Source: Rhodoferax sp. UBA6134
Lineage (GTDB): Bacteria; Pseudomonadota; Gammaproteobacteria; Burkholderiales; Burkholderiaceae_C
NCBI GenBank assembly: GCA_002422455.1
Contig: DIVK01000109.1
Span: forward strand, 18,034 to 23,918
Reading direction: 5' to 3'
Length of the DNA: 5,885 bases
The number at the start of each line of letters is the position of its first letter. Position 1 is the first letter of the stretch. The translations under genes and the position numbers were made by a program. Below the pieces are notes generated by a model, which saw nothing but the letters and a program-made list of their open reading frames with translations, had not been told where the DNA came from and ran no database searches. Positions 1 to 5,454 of the stretch are shown here, in pieces.

Positions 1-419
1 TGGTGCAGATCGTGCACCCCGACAAAAGTTATGAAGCACTTGAAGTCATGACCGGCCACGCTGAAGCCATTCTGCAAAAGCTGGGTTTGCCTTACCGCGT
101 CATGAGCCTGTGCACCGGTGACATGGGTTTTGGCGCCAGCAAGACCTATGACCTGGAGGTCTGGCTGCCGGCGCAAAACACCTACCGCGAGATCAGCTCG
201 GTGAGCAACTGCGAAGCCTTCCAGGCACGCCGTCTGCAAGCCCGTTTCAAGAACGCCCAGGGCAAAAACGAGCTGGTGCACACCTTGAACGGCTCCGGCC
301 TGGCCGTGGGCCGCACCCTGGTGGCGGTGCTCGAAAACTACCAGAACGCCGATGGCTCGGTTACCGTGCCCGAAGTGCTGCGGCCGTATCTGGGTGGCTT
401 GCAAAGCTTGCAGGCATGA
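1..419 (+). CDS. serS: Seryl-tRNA synthetase, C-terminal part (5' truncated by window edge)
   Basis: This is the last 138 codons of a class II aminoacyl-tRNA synthetase that charges tRNA-Ser (and tRNA-Sec) with serine in the cytoplasm; the first complete codon is at position 3. The visible part belongs to the catalytic domain. It contains the SerRS-typical block CTGDMGFGASKTYDLEVWLP, then the NTYREISSVSNCEAFQARR stretch that contacts seryl-adenylate and tRNA. Class II motif 3 follows as NGSGLAVGRTLVAVLENYQ, with its ATP-binding arginine, and the end is the usual VPEVLRPYLGG. The reading frame closes at TGA 417-419 just after this conserved tail, so the C-terminus is normal. Full-length SerRS is about 430 residues, so roughly two thirds, including the N-terminal coiled-coil arm, lies left of the window. 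No poly-T terminator follows; the first structure downstream is the palindromic repeat at 433-512. Identification is secure. Confidence 0.97.
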   Translation, partial: VQIVHPDKSYEALEVMTGHAEAILQKLGLPYRVMSLCTGDMGFGASKTYDLEVWLPAQNTYREISSVSNCEAFQARRLQARFKNAQGKNELVHTLNGSGLAVGRTLVAVLENYQNADGSVTVPEVLRPYLGGLQSLQA

Positions 420-432
420 TGTGAAAAAGAAT

Positions 433-512
433 CGTCATTGCGAACGCAGTGAAGCAATCCATGGCTACTGAACCCATGGACTGCCGCGTCGCGGTCGCTC
501 CTCGCAATGACG
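433..512. repeat. Dispersed palindromic (REP/RPE-like) repeat with imperfect inverted arms
   Basis: The outer arms CGTCATTGCG (433-442) and CGCAATGACG (503-512) are perfectly complementary over 10 bp. The inner arms GCAATCCATGG (454-464) and CCATGGACTGC (474-484) pair over 11 bp with one mismatch, around a 9-nt loop. The unpaired middle differs in length between the arms, so the element folds as a hairpin with an internal bulge. The wording CGTCATTGCGA...GAAGCAATCCATGG is one I recognise as a non-coding repeat found in many copies in various bacterial genomes; that recognition is from memory and copy number cannot be tested here. No target-site duplication is visible. The element covers the only ATG codons available to the following gene. 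Confidence 0.75.
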
Positions 513-1039
513 CTTTACGCATCTGCCTGATCGGTGCCGAGTGCACCGGCAAAACCACGCTGGCGCGGGCCCTGGCGGCGCATTTTGGCGGGCTATGGGT
601 GCCCGAGCATTTACGCTCCTTTTGCGAGCTGAACGGCCGCACCCCCAGAGCGGATGAGCAGGCGGCCATCATGCGGGCCCAGTTCGAGCAGGAAGAGCAG
701 GTGGCTGCGCAGGCCCTTCAAGCGTCTTGTGGCTATGTGTTTTGCGATGGTGCGCCGCTGCTCACAGCGATTTACAGTGACTACTATTTTGGCGACCGCT
801 CGTTGTTTGACTGTGCCTACGCGCTGCACGCGCGTTATGCCTTGACGCTGGTGCCGCAAGCTGATTTGCCCTGGCAGTCCGATGGTTTGCAGCGCGACGG
901 TGAGGTCGAGCGCGCCTTGGTGCACGCTTTGGTACAACATGCCCTGCAAGCCAAACACGTTCCCCATATCGAAGTCGCCGGCCAGCGTGACGCACGTTTG
1001 CAGGCGGCGATTCTGGCGGTGGAGACCCTCACCGGTTGA
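461..1039 (+). CDS. NadR-like P-loop ATPase (ribosylnicotinamide kinase-like, AAA_28 type)
   Basis: The product is a stand-alone P-loop protein of about 192 residues resembling the C-terminal kinase domain of NadR, which phosphorylates nicotinamide riboside to NMN in NAD salvage. With the start at 461, the Walker A loop is GAECTGKTT (residues 25-33; NadR has GESCTGKS). A Walker B-like FCDGAPL lies at 94-100, and LPWQSDGLQRDG at 136-147 matches the TPWVADGLR region of NadR. The NadR helix-turn-helix and adenylyltransferase domains are absent, and no pnuC transporter is in view. The start is uncertain. The conserved fold begins at about residue 19, while the candidate starts (GTG 449, ATG 461, ATG 476) all lie in the palindromic repeat at 433-512. 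ATG 461 is preferred because a weak GAAG sits 6 nt upstream. Substrate is inferred; it could be another small-molecule kinase. Confidence 0.8.
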   Translation: MATEPMDCRVAVAPRNDALRICLIGAECTGKTTLARALAAHFGGLWVPEHLRSFCELNGRTPRADEQAAIMRAQFEQEEQVAAQALQASCGYVFCDGAPLLTAIYSDYYFGDRSLFDCAYALHARYALTLVPQADLPWQSDGLQRDGEVERALVHALVQHALQAKHVPHIEVAGQRDARLQAAILAVETLTG

Positions 1040-1054
1040 CTCTGTCGCCGTCCG

Positions 1055-1085
1055 TAACCCGGATGAAGCGCTGTGCAATCCGTTG
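1055..1085. repeat. Degenerate dispersed palindrome (CCCGGATGAAGCGC type)
   Basis: The stretch AACCCGGATGAAGCGC...GCAATCCGTT resembles a widespread proteobacterial intergenic repeat of the form CCCGGATGAAGCGCAGCGCAATCCGGG (recalled, not searched). In this copy CGGAT (1060-1064) pairs with ATCCG (1078-1082), but the final GGG of the usual form has decayed to TTG. It starts 15 bp after the stop of the NadR-like gene and could form a weak hairpin at its transcript end; there is no T-tract. Confidence 0.5.
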
Positions 1086-1087
1086 AA

Positions 1088-1115
1088 AATAATTGGGGTC
1101 AGATTCCAATTAATT
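1088..1115. repeat. AATTGGGGTCAGA-type dispersed motif (RAYT-associated repeat remnant)
   Basis: TAATTGG (1090-1096) and CCAATTA (1106-1112) form a perfect 7-bp inverted repeat around GGTCAGATT. The phrase AATTGGGGTCAGA is one I associate with short repeats lying beside REP-associated tyrosine transposase (Y1/RAYT) genes in beta- and gammaproteobacteria. No transposase is present in the window, so this would be a solo copy or a footprint. It lies immediately beside the degenerate palindrome at 1055-1085. Nothing else convincing is seen in 1116-1190 beyond AT-richer DNA that probably holds the acoR promoter. Confidence 0.5.
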
Positions 1116-1204
1116 TCGCCTGACTTGGCCATAGGCACGGGTTTCTACGACTTTTTAGACCTTGCATTAGGTGCTACATTGACACGGCATAGGAGACAAG
1201 ACCA

Positions 1205-3196
1205 ATGCATGCCTCAGTGACAAGTCATATCGACCGGGTGCTTGCCTGCACATCGCGCAATTTTTTGCAGCCGATGGCTGGCGACGATACCTTGATTACC
1301 CGCTCCTGGACGCGTTGCGTCAGCGAGCACGGGCTCGACCCAACGCGCACCCAGCCCGCGCGCGTGCTCGACAACTGGCAATTGCGCGAGCATCAGGAGC
1401 AGATCGAATCATTTCTGCGGGTGGCGCGCGCCGGCATGGAGCAGTTGTACAAACGGGTGGCGCCGCTGGGTTATGTGCTGCTGCTGACCGATGCACATGG
1501 GGTTACCGTGGACTTTATTGGCAACGACCAGTGGGACCGGGAGCTCAAGCGCTCGGGCCTGTGTCTGGGCGCCGACTGGAGCGAGTCGCACGCGGGTACC
1601 TGCGGCGTGGGCACCTGCATCGTCGAGCGCACGCCGCTCACCTGCCACCAGGGCGACCATTTTGATGCCACCCACATCGGCTTGACCTGCACCACCGCGC
1701 CCTTGTTCGACCCGACTGGCGAGTTCATTGGCGTGCTCGACATTTCCGCGCTGAGCTCACCCAGCGAAAAACCCAGCCAGCATTTGGCGCGCCACATGAC
1801 GGTGATGTTTGCCAAGATGGTCGAGGACGCCAATTTCATGCGCCATTTCAGCGGCCACTGGATCTTGCGCCTGGGGGTGGACTGGGCACTGGTGGACGTG
1901 AGCGGCGAATGTATGTTGGCCTTTGATGTCGACGGCCAGATTGTGGGCGCCAACAGCGGCGCGCGCCACATGCTGGCCGCGGTGTCCGACGACGGTGTGG
2001 CGATGCCGCTGGTCGGCAAGCCCTTGACCTCGGTGTTCAAGGTCAGCATGGACGACATCTGGCGTGTGGCGCGCTCGGGGCTCAGCAGCGAGCGCACCGT
2101 GCTCAGCACCCATCGACACGAGCTGTTTTATGCCATGGCCACGCCGCCGCGCCACAGCAGCCGGGCGCTGCACCCGGCTGCGGTCACCCCCATGCAGGTC
2201 GATTGCCCGGCACTGGACCAGCTGGCGGGCGACGACCCTACCATGCGCCGCCTGCTGGAGCAGGCCAAACGCCTGGTCAACAAACAGGTCAACATTCTGC
2301 TGCATGGCGAAACCGGCACGGGCAAGGAGCTTGTTGCGCGCGCCCTGCACACGTCGAGCCAGCGCGCCAAAAAAGCCTTTGTGGCGGTCAACTGCGCGTC
2401 GATTCCGGAGTCTCTGATCGAAAGTGAGCTGTTTGGCTACACGGCGGGCAGTTTTACCGGCGGGCGCAGCAAGGGGGCGCCCGGGCTGATGTTGCAGGCC
2501 GATGGCGGCACGCTGTTTCTGGACGAAATTGGCGACATGCCTTTGAGTCTGCAGACCCGCTTGCTGCGCGCGCTGTCCGAGGGCGAGGTGATGCCGCTGG
2601 GCGCGCAAACCCCTTTGCCGGTCAAGCTGACGGTGGTGGCGGCATCGCACCGCGACCTGCGCCGCCTGATTGCCGAGGGCGTTTTTCGTGAAGACCTGTA
2701 TTACCGCCTGTGCGGAGCCACGCTGCACTTGCCGCCGCTGCGCCTGCGTGCCGACAAGGCGTTTGTGATGGCGCGTGTGCTCCAGCAGGAGGGCCAGCAA
2801 ATCGGCGTGCAGGCCGAGTTGTCAGAGGCGGCGCAAGACATCTTGTTCAATTTAGCCTGGCCGGGCAACATCCGCCAGTTGCGCAACACCATCCGCTTCG
2901 CACTGGCCCTTTGTGATGACGGCTACATCGAACCGCACCACCTGCCGAACGAATTACAGGCCGAAGGCGGCCTGGCTGAATTTGTTCCACCCGCACTGCC
3001 ACGGTCCACGGAGCCGGTCAATGTGCTGCTGCCATCCGATCTGTCAGCCGGTCTGCAGCAGGCCCAAAGCTTGTTGCAAGCCCTGCGCAAACACCGCTGG
3101 AACGTGACCGCCGCTGCCACCGAGCTGGGCATCTGTCGCGCCACCGTGTACCGCCAGATGAAGCGCTACCAAATCGTGTCGCCAACGCAGCAGTAG
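1205..3196 (+). CDS. acoR: AcoR-type sigma-54-dependent activator of acetoin catabolism
   Basis: This is a full-length 663-residue bacterial enhancer-binding protein, close to the usual AcoR length. The N-terminus has the family block SRNF...DTLITRSWTRCVSEHGLDP (18-45). A GAF domain follows (about 65-190) with the ADWSESHAGTCGVGTC signature, then a PAS-like segment (about 235-310, with FDVDGQIVGANSGARHML). The AAA+ domain (about 335-565) shows Walker A GETGTGKE (368-375), Walker B GGTLFLDE (434-441), FREDLYYRL (494-502) and WPGNIRQLRN (552-561). The sigma-54 contact loop is GSFTGG (415-420) instead of GAFTGA. A Fis-type helix-turn-helix closes the protein (about 615-656). The start at 1205 is supported by AGGAGA at 1191-1196, 8 nt upstream. 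It converges on the acetoin dehydrogenase genes. By family knowledge it senses acetoin or a related effector and activates the aco operon; the ligand is inferred. Confidence 0.92.
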   Translation: MHASVTSHIDRVLACTSRNFLQPMAGDDTLITRSWTRCVSEHGLDPTRTQPARVLDNWQLREHQEQIESFLRVARAGMEQLYKRVAPLGYVLLLTDAHGVTVDFIGNDQWDRELKRSGLCLGADWSESHAGTCGVGTCIVERTPLTCHQGDHFDATHIGLTCTTAPLFDPTGEFIGVLDISALSSPSEKPSQHLARHMTVMFAKMVEDANFMRHFSGHWILRLGVDWALVDVSGECMLAFDVDGQIVGANSGARHMLAAVSDDGVAMPLVGKPLTSVFKVSMDDIWRVARSGLSSERTVLSTHRHELFYAMATPPRHSSRALHPAAVTPMQVDCPALDQLAGDDPTMRRLLEQAKRLVNKQVNILLHGETGTGKELVARALHTSSQRAKKAFVAVNCASIPESLIESELFGYTAGSFTGGRSKGAPGLMLQADGGTLFLDEIGDMPLSLQTRLLRALSEGEVMPLGAQTPLPVKLTVVAASHRDLRRLIAEGVFREDLYYRLCGATLHLPPLRLRADKAFVMARVLQQEGQQIGVQAELSEAAQDILFNLAWPGNIRQLRNTIRFALALCDDGYIEPHHLPNELQAEGGLAEFVPPALPRSTEPVNVLLPSDLSAGLQQAQSLLQALRKHRWNVTAAATELGICRATVYRQMKRYQIVSPTQQ

Positions 3197-3204
3197 CCCC
3201 GGTC

Positions 3205-3251
3205 GCCAAGCTGTTTCAGGTGCCGGTCGACAGCTTGCGCCCCAGCTTGGC
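3205..3251. terminator. Possible bidirectional hairpin at the acoR / thiamine-binding gene junction
   Basis: GCCAAGCTG (3205-3213) is perfectly complementary to CAGCTTGGC (3243-3251). A second copy, CAGCTTG at 3231-3237, can pair instead with CAAGCTG 3207-3213, giving two mutually exclusive stems. The convergent stop codons are only 19 bp apart, so the structure starts just after acoR and extends into the last codons of the opposing gene. There is no T-run on either strand, so it is not a classical intrinsic terminator. It could stabilise 3' ends or reduce read-through between the converging transcripts, which is inference. Confidence 0.35.
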
Positions 3252-3530
3252 TTGCACAGAATCCAGCTTTGCTTTCAGGCGACCCCCTTCACCGGCGCGT
3301 GCGTCGATCTTGATGTTGACGCCGATGCGCTCGCAGTCCACCCGCAGCGCCTGGTAGCAGGCGGTGACCACCGCCATCACCTCGTCCCACTCGCCTTCCA
3401 GGATGGTGCCCATGGGCGTGAGCTGGTAGGGCAGACCACTGGTGTCGATGATGTCGAGCGCGCGCGCCACAAACGGGCTCACGCTGACGCCTTTACCAGC
3501 GGGAGCGATCGAAAATTCAAGTAAAACCAT
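3216..3530 (-). CDS. MTH1187/YqgV-family thiamine-binding protein
   Basis: This is a small cytoplasmic protein of 104 residues in the MTH1187 (DUF77 / UPF0045) family, whose members adopt a ferredoxin-like fold and some of which bind thiamine. Matching blocks are the first strand EFSIAP (5-10), SVSPFVARALDIID (16-29), the hallmark SGLPYQLTPMGTILEGEWDE (31-50) and IKIDARAG (73-80). The ATG at 3530 is supported by an AGGAGA on the - strand 5 nt upstream (3536-3541). It is the last visible gene of the - strand aco operon, 48 nt after the lipoate-ligase-like gene. It is not an enzyme of known reaction. Because acetoin dehydrogenase E1 uses thiamine diphosphate, a role in holding or delivering thiamine to this pathway is a reasonable inference but unproven. 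Confidence 0.88.
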   Translation of the reverse strand: MVLLEFSIAPAGKGVSVSPFVARALDIIDTSGLPYQLTPMGTILEGEWDEVMAVVTACYQALRVDCERIGVNIKIDARAGEGGRLKAKLDSVQAKLGRKLSTGT

Positions 3531-3578
3531 GGGGTTCTCCTGGTGGGTTGAAATCTGTTGAGGGTGTGCGGGTCGGCG

Positions 3579-4346
3579 TCATGCCGCTTGTGCCTGAAGC
3601 AAGTGCGTCAGTTCTTGCCGCACGGCGGCCATCAGGTCGGTGGCGTCACGACTGCCCGGATGGGCTTGTTGCCAACACTGCGCCACGCTGGTCAGGGCAT
3701 GGGCATCATAATGGCGGCCACTGGCCAGCGCGTCTTCAAACTGGTTGGCTTGTGCGCTTAAGTGCGCCGGGTCGGCATCAACGATCAGCAGGGCGTGTGC
3801 CAGCACCGCCTGGCGACCGCTGGCGCGACGCCAGTATTGGGCGGTGCCGGCAATTTTGCGATAGACACTTTGGTGGTTGACCGCCAGGTTAAAGCGACCG
3901 TCGCAAAACGAACCTTGCACAGGGCGCGCCTGTGCTTCAATGCCCAATCCGGCCAGTGCGCGGCCTAGCAGTTCGCACAGGTGGGCATACACCGGCTCAG
4001 CCATATCACCCGCCGCCCCCGCGCAGGGGTAGGCCAGGGTGATGTTGAGAATGCCCGGCCCCTGCGACACCACGCCACCACCCGAGCGACGCAGGCGCAC
4101 CGGCCAGCCACGTGCTTTTGACGCGTCACAGGCCGCCTGGAGCTGGGCATGTCGGCGGTAAGACAGCGGCGCCACCAGCGCGGGCGCGCCGGTCCAGAGG
4201 GCGGCGGTCGCCTGGCCTTCCAGTGCAGCATCGAGCCATTGCATTTCAGGGTCTTCGTCAAGTGCCGCAGGCGGGCACAGCAAATGCGTCCAACGGGGTT
4301 GGACGGCTGTACTGTGCACCGCATCGGCAAGTCCGGTGTCAATCAC
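3579..4346 (-). CDS. Lipoate/octanoate protein ligase or transferase family (BPL/LplA/LipB fold)
   Basis: This 255-residue protein of the biotin/lipoate ligase fold should attach or transfer lipoyl or octanoyl groups to lipoyl-domain lysines. Visible motifs are an N-terminal DPEMQWLDAAL (32-42), the acyl-site loop RLRRSGGGVVSQGPGILN (84-101), GSFCDGRFNLAV (145-156) and the lysine motif YRKIAGTAQYWRR (162-174) with Lys164. It lacks the YHD after the GGG loop and the C-terminal domain of E. coli-type LplA. GILNITL and SFCDGRFN with a cysteine (Cys148) instead recall Bacillus LipL amidotransferases. Start is GTG 4346, overlapping the acoC stop by 8 nt (GTGATTGA) with no strong ribosome site, so translation is probably coupled to acoC. 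Its likely client is AcoC Lys45. Ligase versus acyltransferase is undecided. Confidence 0.85.
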   Translation of the reverse strand: MIDTGLADAVHSTAVQPRWTHLLCPPAALDEDPEMQWLDAALEGQATAALWTGAPALVAPLSYRRHAQLQAACDASKARGWPVRLRRSGGGVVSQGPGILNITLAYPCAGAAGDMAEPVYAHLCELLGRALAGLGIEAQARPVQGSFCDGRFNLAVNHQSVYRKIAGTAQYWRRASGRQAVLAHALLIVDADPAHLSAQANQFEDALASGRHYDAHALTSVAQCWQQAHPGSRDATDLMAAVRQELTHLLQAQAA

Positions 4347-5454
4347 TGATATGCCGCAAGATCAAACGGTTGACGTCGCCCGCGCGCTCCATTTGCGCCA
4401 TGTGGCCGACGCCCTCGAACAGCTCGACCGTGGCGCCGGGCGGGGCGTTGGCAGCGTGGGCGGCGGGCACGATCTGGTCGTCCTGGCCCCACACCATCAG
4501 CACCGGTTTGCCGGCGCCCGCCAGCGCCAGGCCGGGTTGCGCCACCTGCTGGCCGTCCTTGAACAGGCCGTCGTTCAAGCTGGTCAGCAATTCGGTCACA
4601 CCGTCAAGGCGCTTGTACTTGAGCACGTCATCGACCATTTGCCGGCTGACCAGCGCGGGGTCCTTGAACAGCAGCTCCAGCACCGGTTTCAGGTCACGCC
4701 GGGACGCGGCGCGGGTAAAGCCAGCGGTGTAGCCCGTGTTGATGTCCGGGCCGAAGCCGGCGCTGTCGATCAGGCTCAGGCTGGCCACCCGCTGCGGCTG
4801 CGACAGCGCCATTTGTGCGGCAATGGCTCCGCCCACCGAGTGCCCCACCAGGTGCGCCTGCGGCACCTCAAGCACGTCCATGAAGCGACCCACAAAGTCG
4901 GCCAACGCTTGCAAGCTGGTACCCGGCAGCTGGACGGCGGACTGGCCATGGCCCGGCAGGTCGAGTGCGATCACCGGGTGCTTCTCACCCATGGCATCAA
5001 TATTGAACAACCAGTTGTCCAGATCACCACCAAAGCCGTGGATGAACAGCACCGGCGTGCCCTCGGTCTTGCCGCGTCGTGCATAACGGATGCGCAGGCC
5101 GTCAACGTCGGCGTAGTGGTAGGCCGGGGCGGCATCCTCGTTGTCGTCCGCATCGGCGCCGGGCGTGACAAAGGCGGCAACGAAGGCGTCGATGTCGGCC
5201 TCACTGACGTCCTCGTCGGCCAGTACGCCCAGCAGCGCCTTCACCGGCAACACCTCGCCTTCGGCGGCCACCTTGCGGCGCAGCAGGCCTGCATCGGGCG
5301 CCTCGACCGCATTGGAAATTTTGTCGGTTTCCACGTCCAGAATCGGCATGCCCACGGTGATTTGGGTGCCCACGTCCACCAGCCAGGCGTTGACCGTGCC
5401 TTCCTTCATCGACAAGCCCCACTTGGGCATGATGAGCGGCGTGATGGCAGCCAT
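4339..5454 (-). CDS. acoC: Acetoin dehydrogenase E2: lipoyl domain fused to alpha/beta-hydrolase
   Basis: This is the E2 component (371 residues) of the acetoin dehydrogenase complex, passing the two-carbon unit from E1 to CoA through a lipoyl arm. Residues 4-80 form a lipoyl domain with the attachment lysine Lys45 in VETDKISNAVEAP. A linker (about 95-112) rich in Ala, Asp and Glu follows. Residues 115-370 are an alpha/beta-hydrolase fold with HGFGG (139-143), the nucleophile elbow GHSVGG (204-209, Ser206), a probable acid Asp326 in GQDDQIVP and His351 in GVGHMAQ. There is no peripheral subunit-binding domain and no classical 2-oxoacid dehydrogenase acyltransferase domain, as in AcoC of Cupriavidus necator. 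ATG 5454 overlaps the acoB stop by 1 nt (TGATG), and GGAGG lies 9 nt upstream. The gene sits between acoB and the lipoate-attachment gene. Confidence 0.94.
   Translation of the reverse strand: MAAITPLIMPKWGLSMKEGTVNAWLVDVGTQITVGMPILDVETDKISNAVEAPDAGLLRRKVAAEGEVLPVKALLGVLADEDVSEADIDAFVAAFVTPGADADDNEDAAPAYHYADVDGLRIRYARRGKTEGTPVLFIHGFGGDLDNWLFNIDAMGEKHPVIALDLPGHGQSAVQLPGTSLQALADFVGRFMDVLEVPQAHLVGHSVGGAIAAQMALSQPQRVASLSLIDSAGFGPDINTGYTAGFTRAASRRDLKPVLELLFKDPALVSRQMVDDVLKYKRLDGVTELLTSLNDGLFKDGQQVAQPGLALAGAGKPVLMVWGQDDQIVPAAHAANAPPGATVELFEGVGHMAQMERAGDVNRLILRHISD

Noticed and set aside
433..512. CRISPR repeat or intrinsic terminator for serS
   Set aside because: There is a single imperfect palindrome without repeated units or spacers, and no T-tract follows the hairpin, so neither interpretation is supported.
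361..672. A 103-codon - strand frame across the serS end and the repeat
   Set aside because: It overlaps two genes and the palindrome antisense, with no recognisable domain; the repeat being open on both strands explains it.
1134..1148. GGCACGGGTTTCTAC upstream of acoR as a sigma-54 -24/-12 promoter
   Set aside because: The -24-like GGCACG is present, but the -12 TTGC element is missing at the right spacing. AcoR targets are expected upstream of acoA, outside the window.
1179..1184. TTGACA as a -35 box for acoR
   Set aside because: A -10 box at normal spacing would fall on or after the ATG at 1205, so the transcript would lack the AGGAGA ribosome site.
1757..2800. A 347-codon open frame on the - strand inside acoR
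   Set aside because: It is antisense to the conserved AAA+ domain, has the Arg/Gln/His-rich composition of a shadow frame and no supporting ribosome site or motif.
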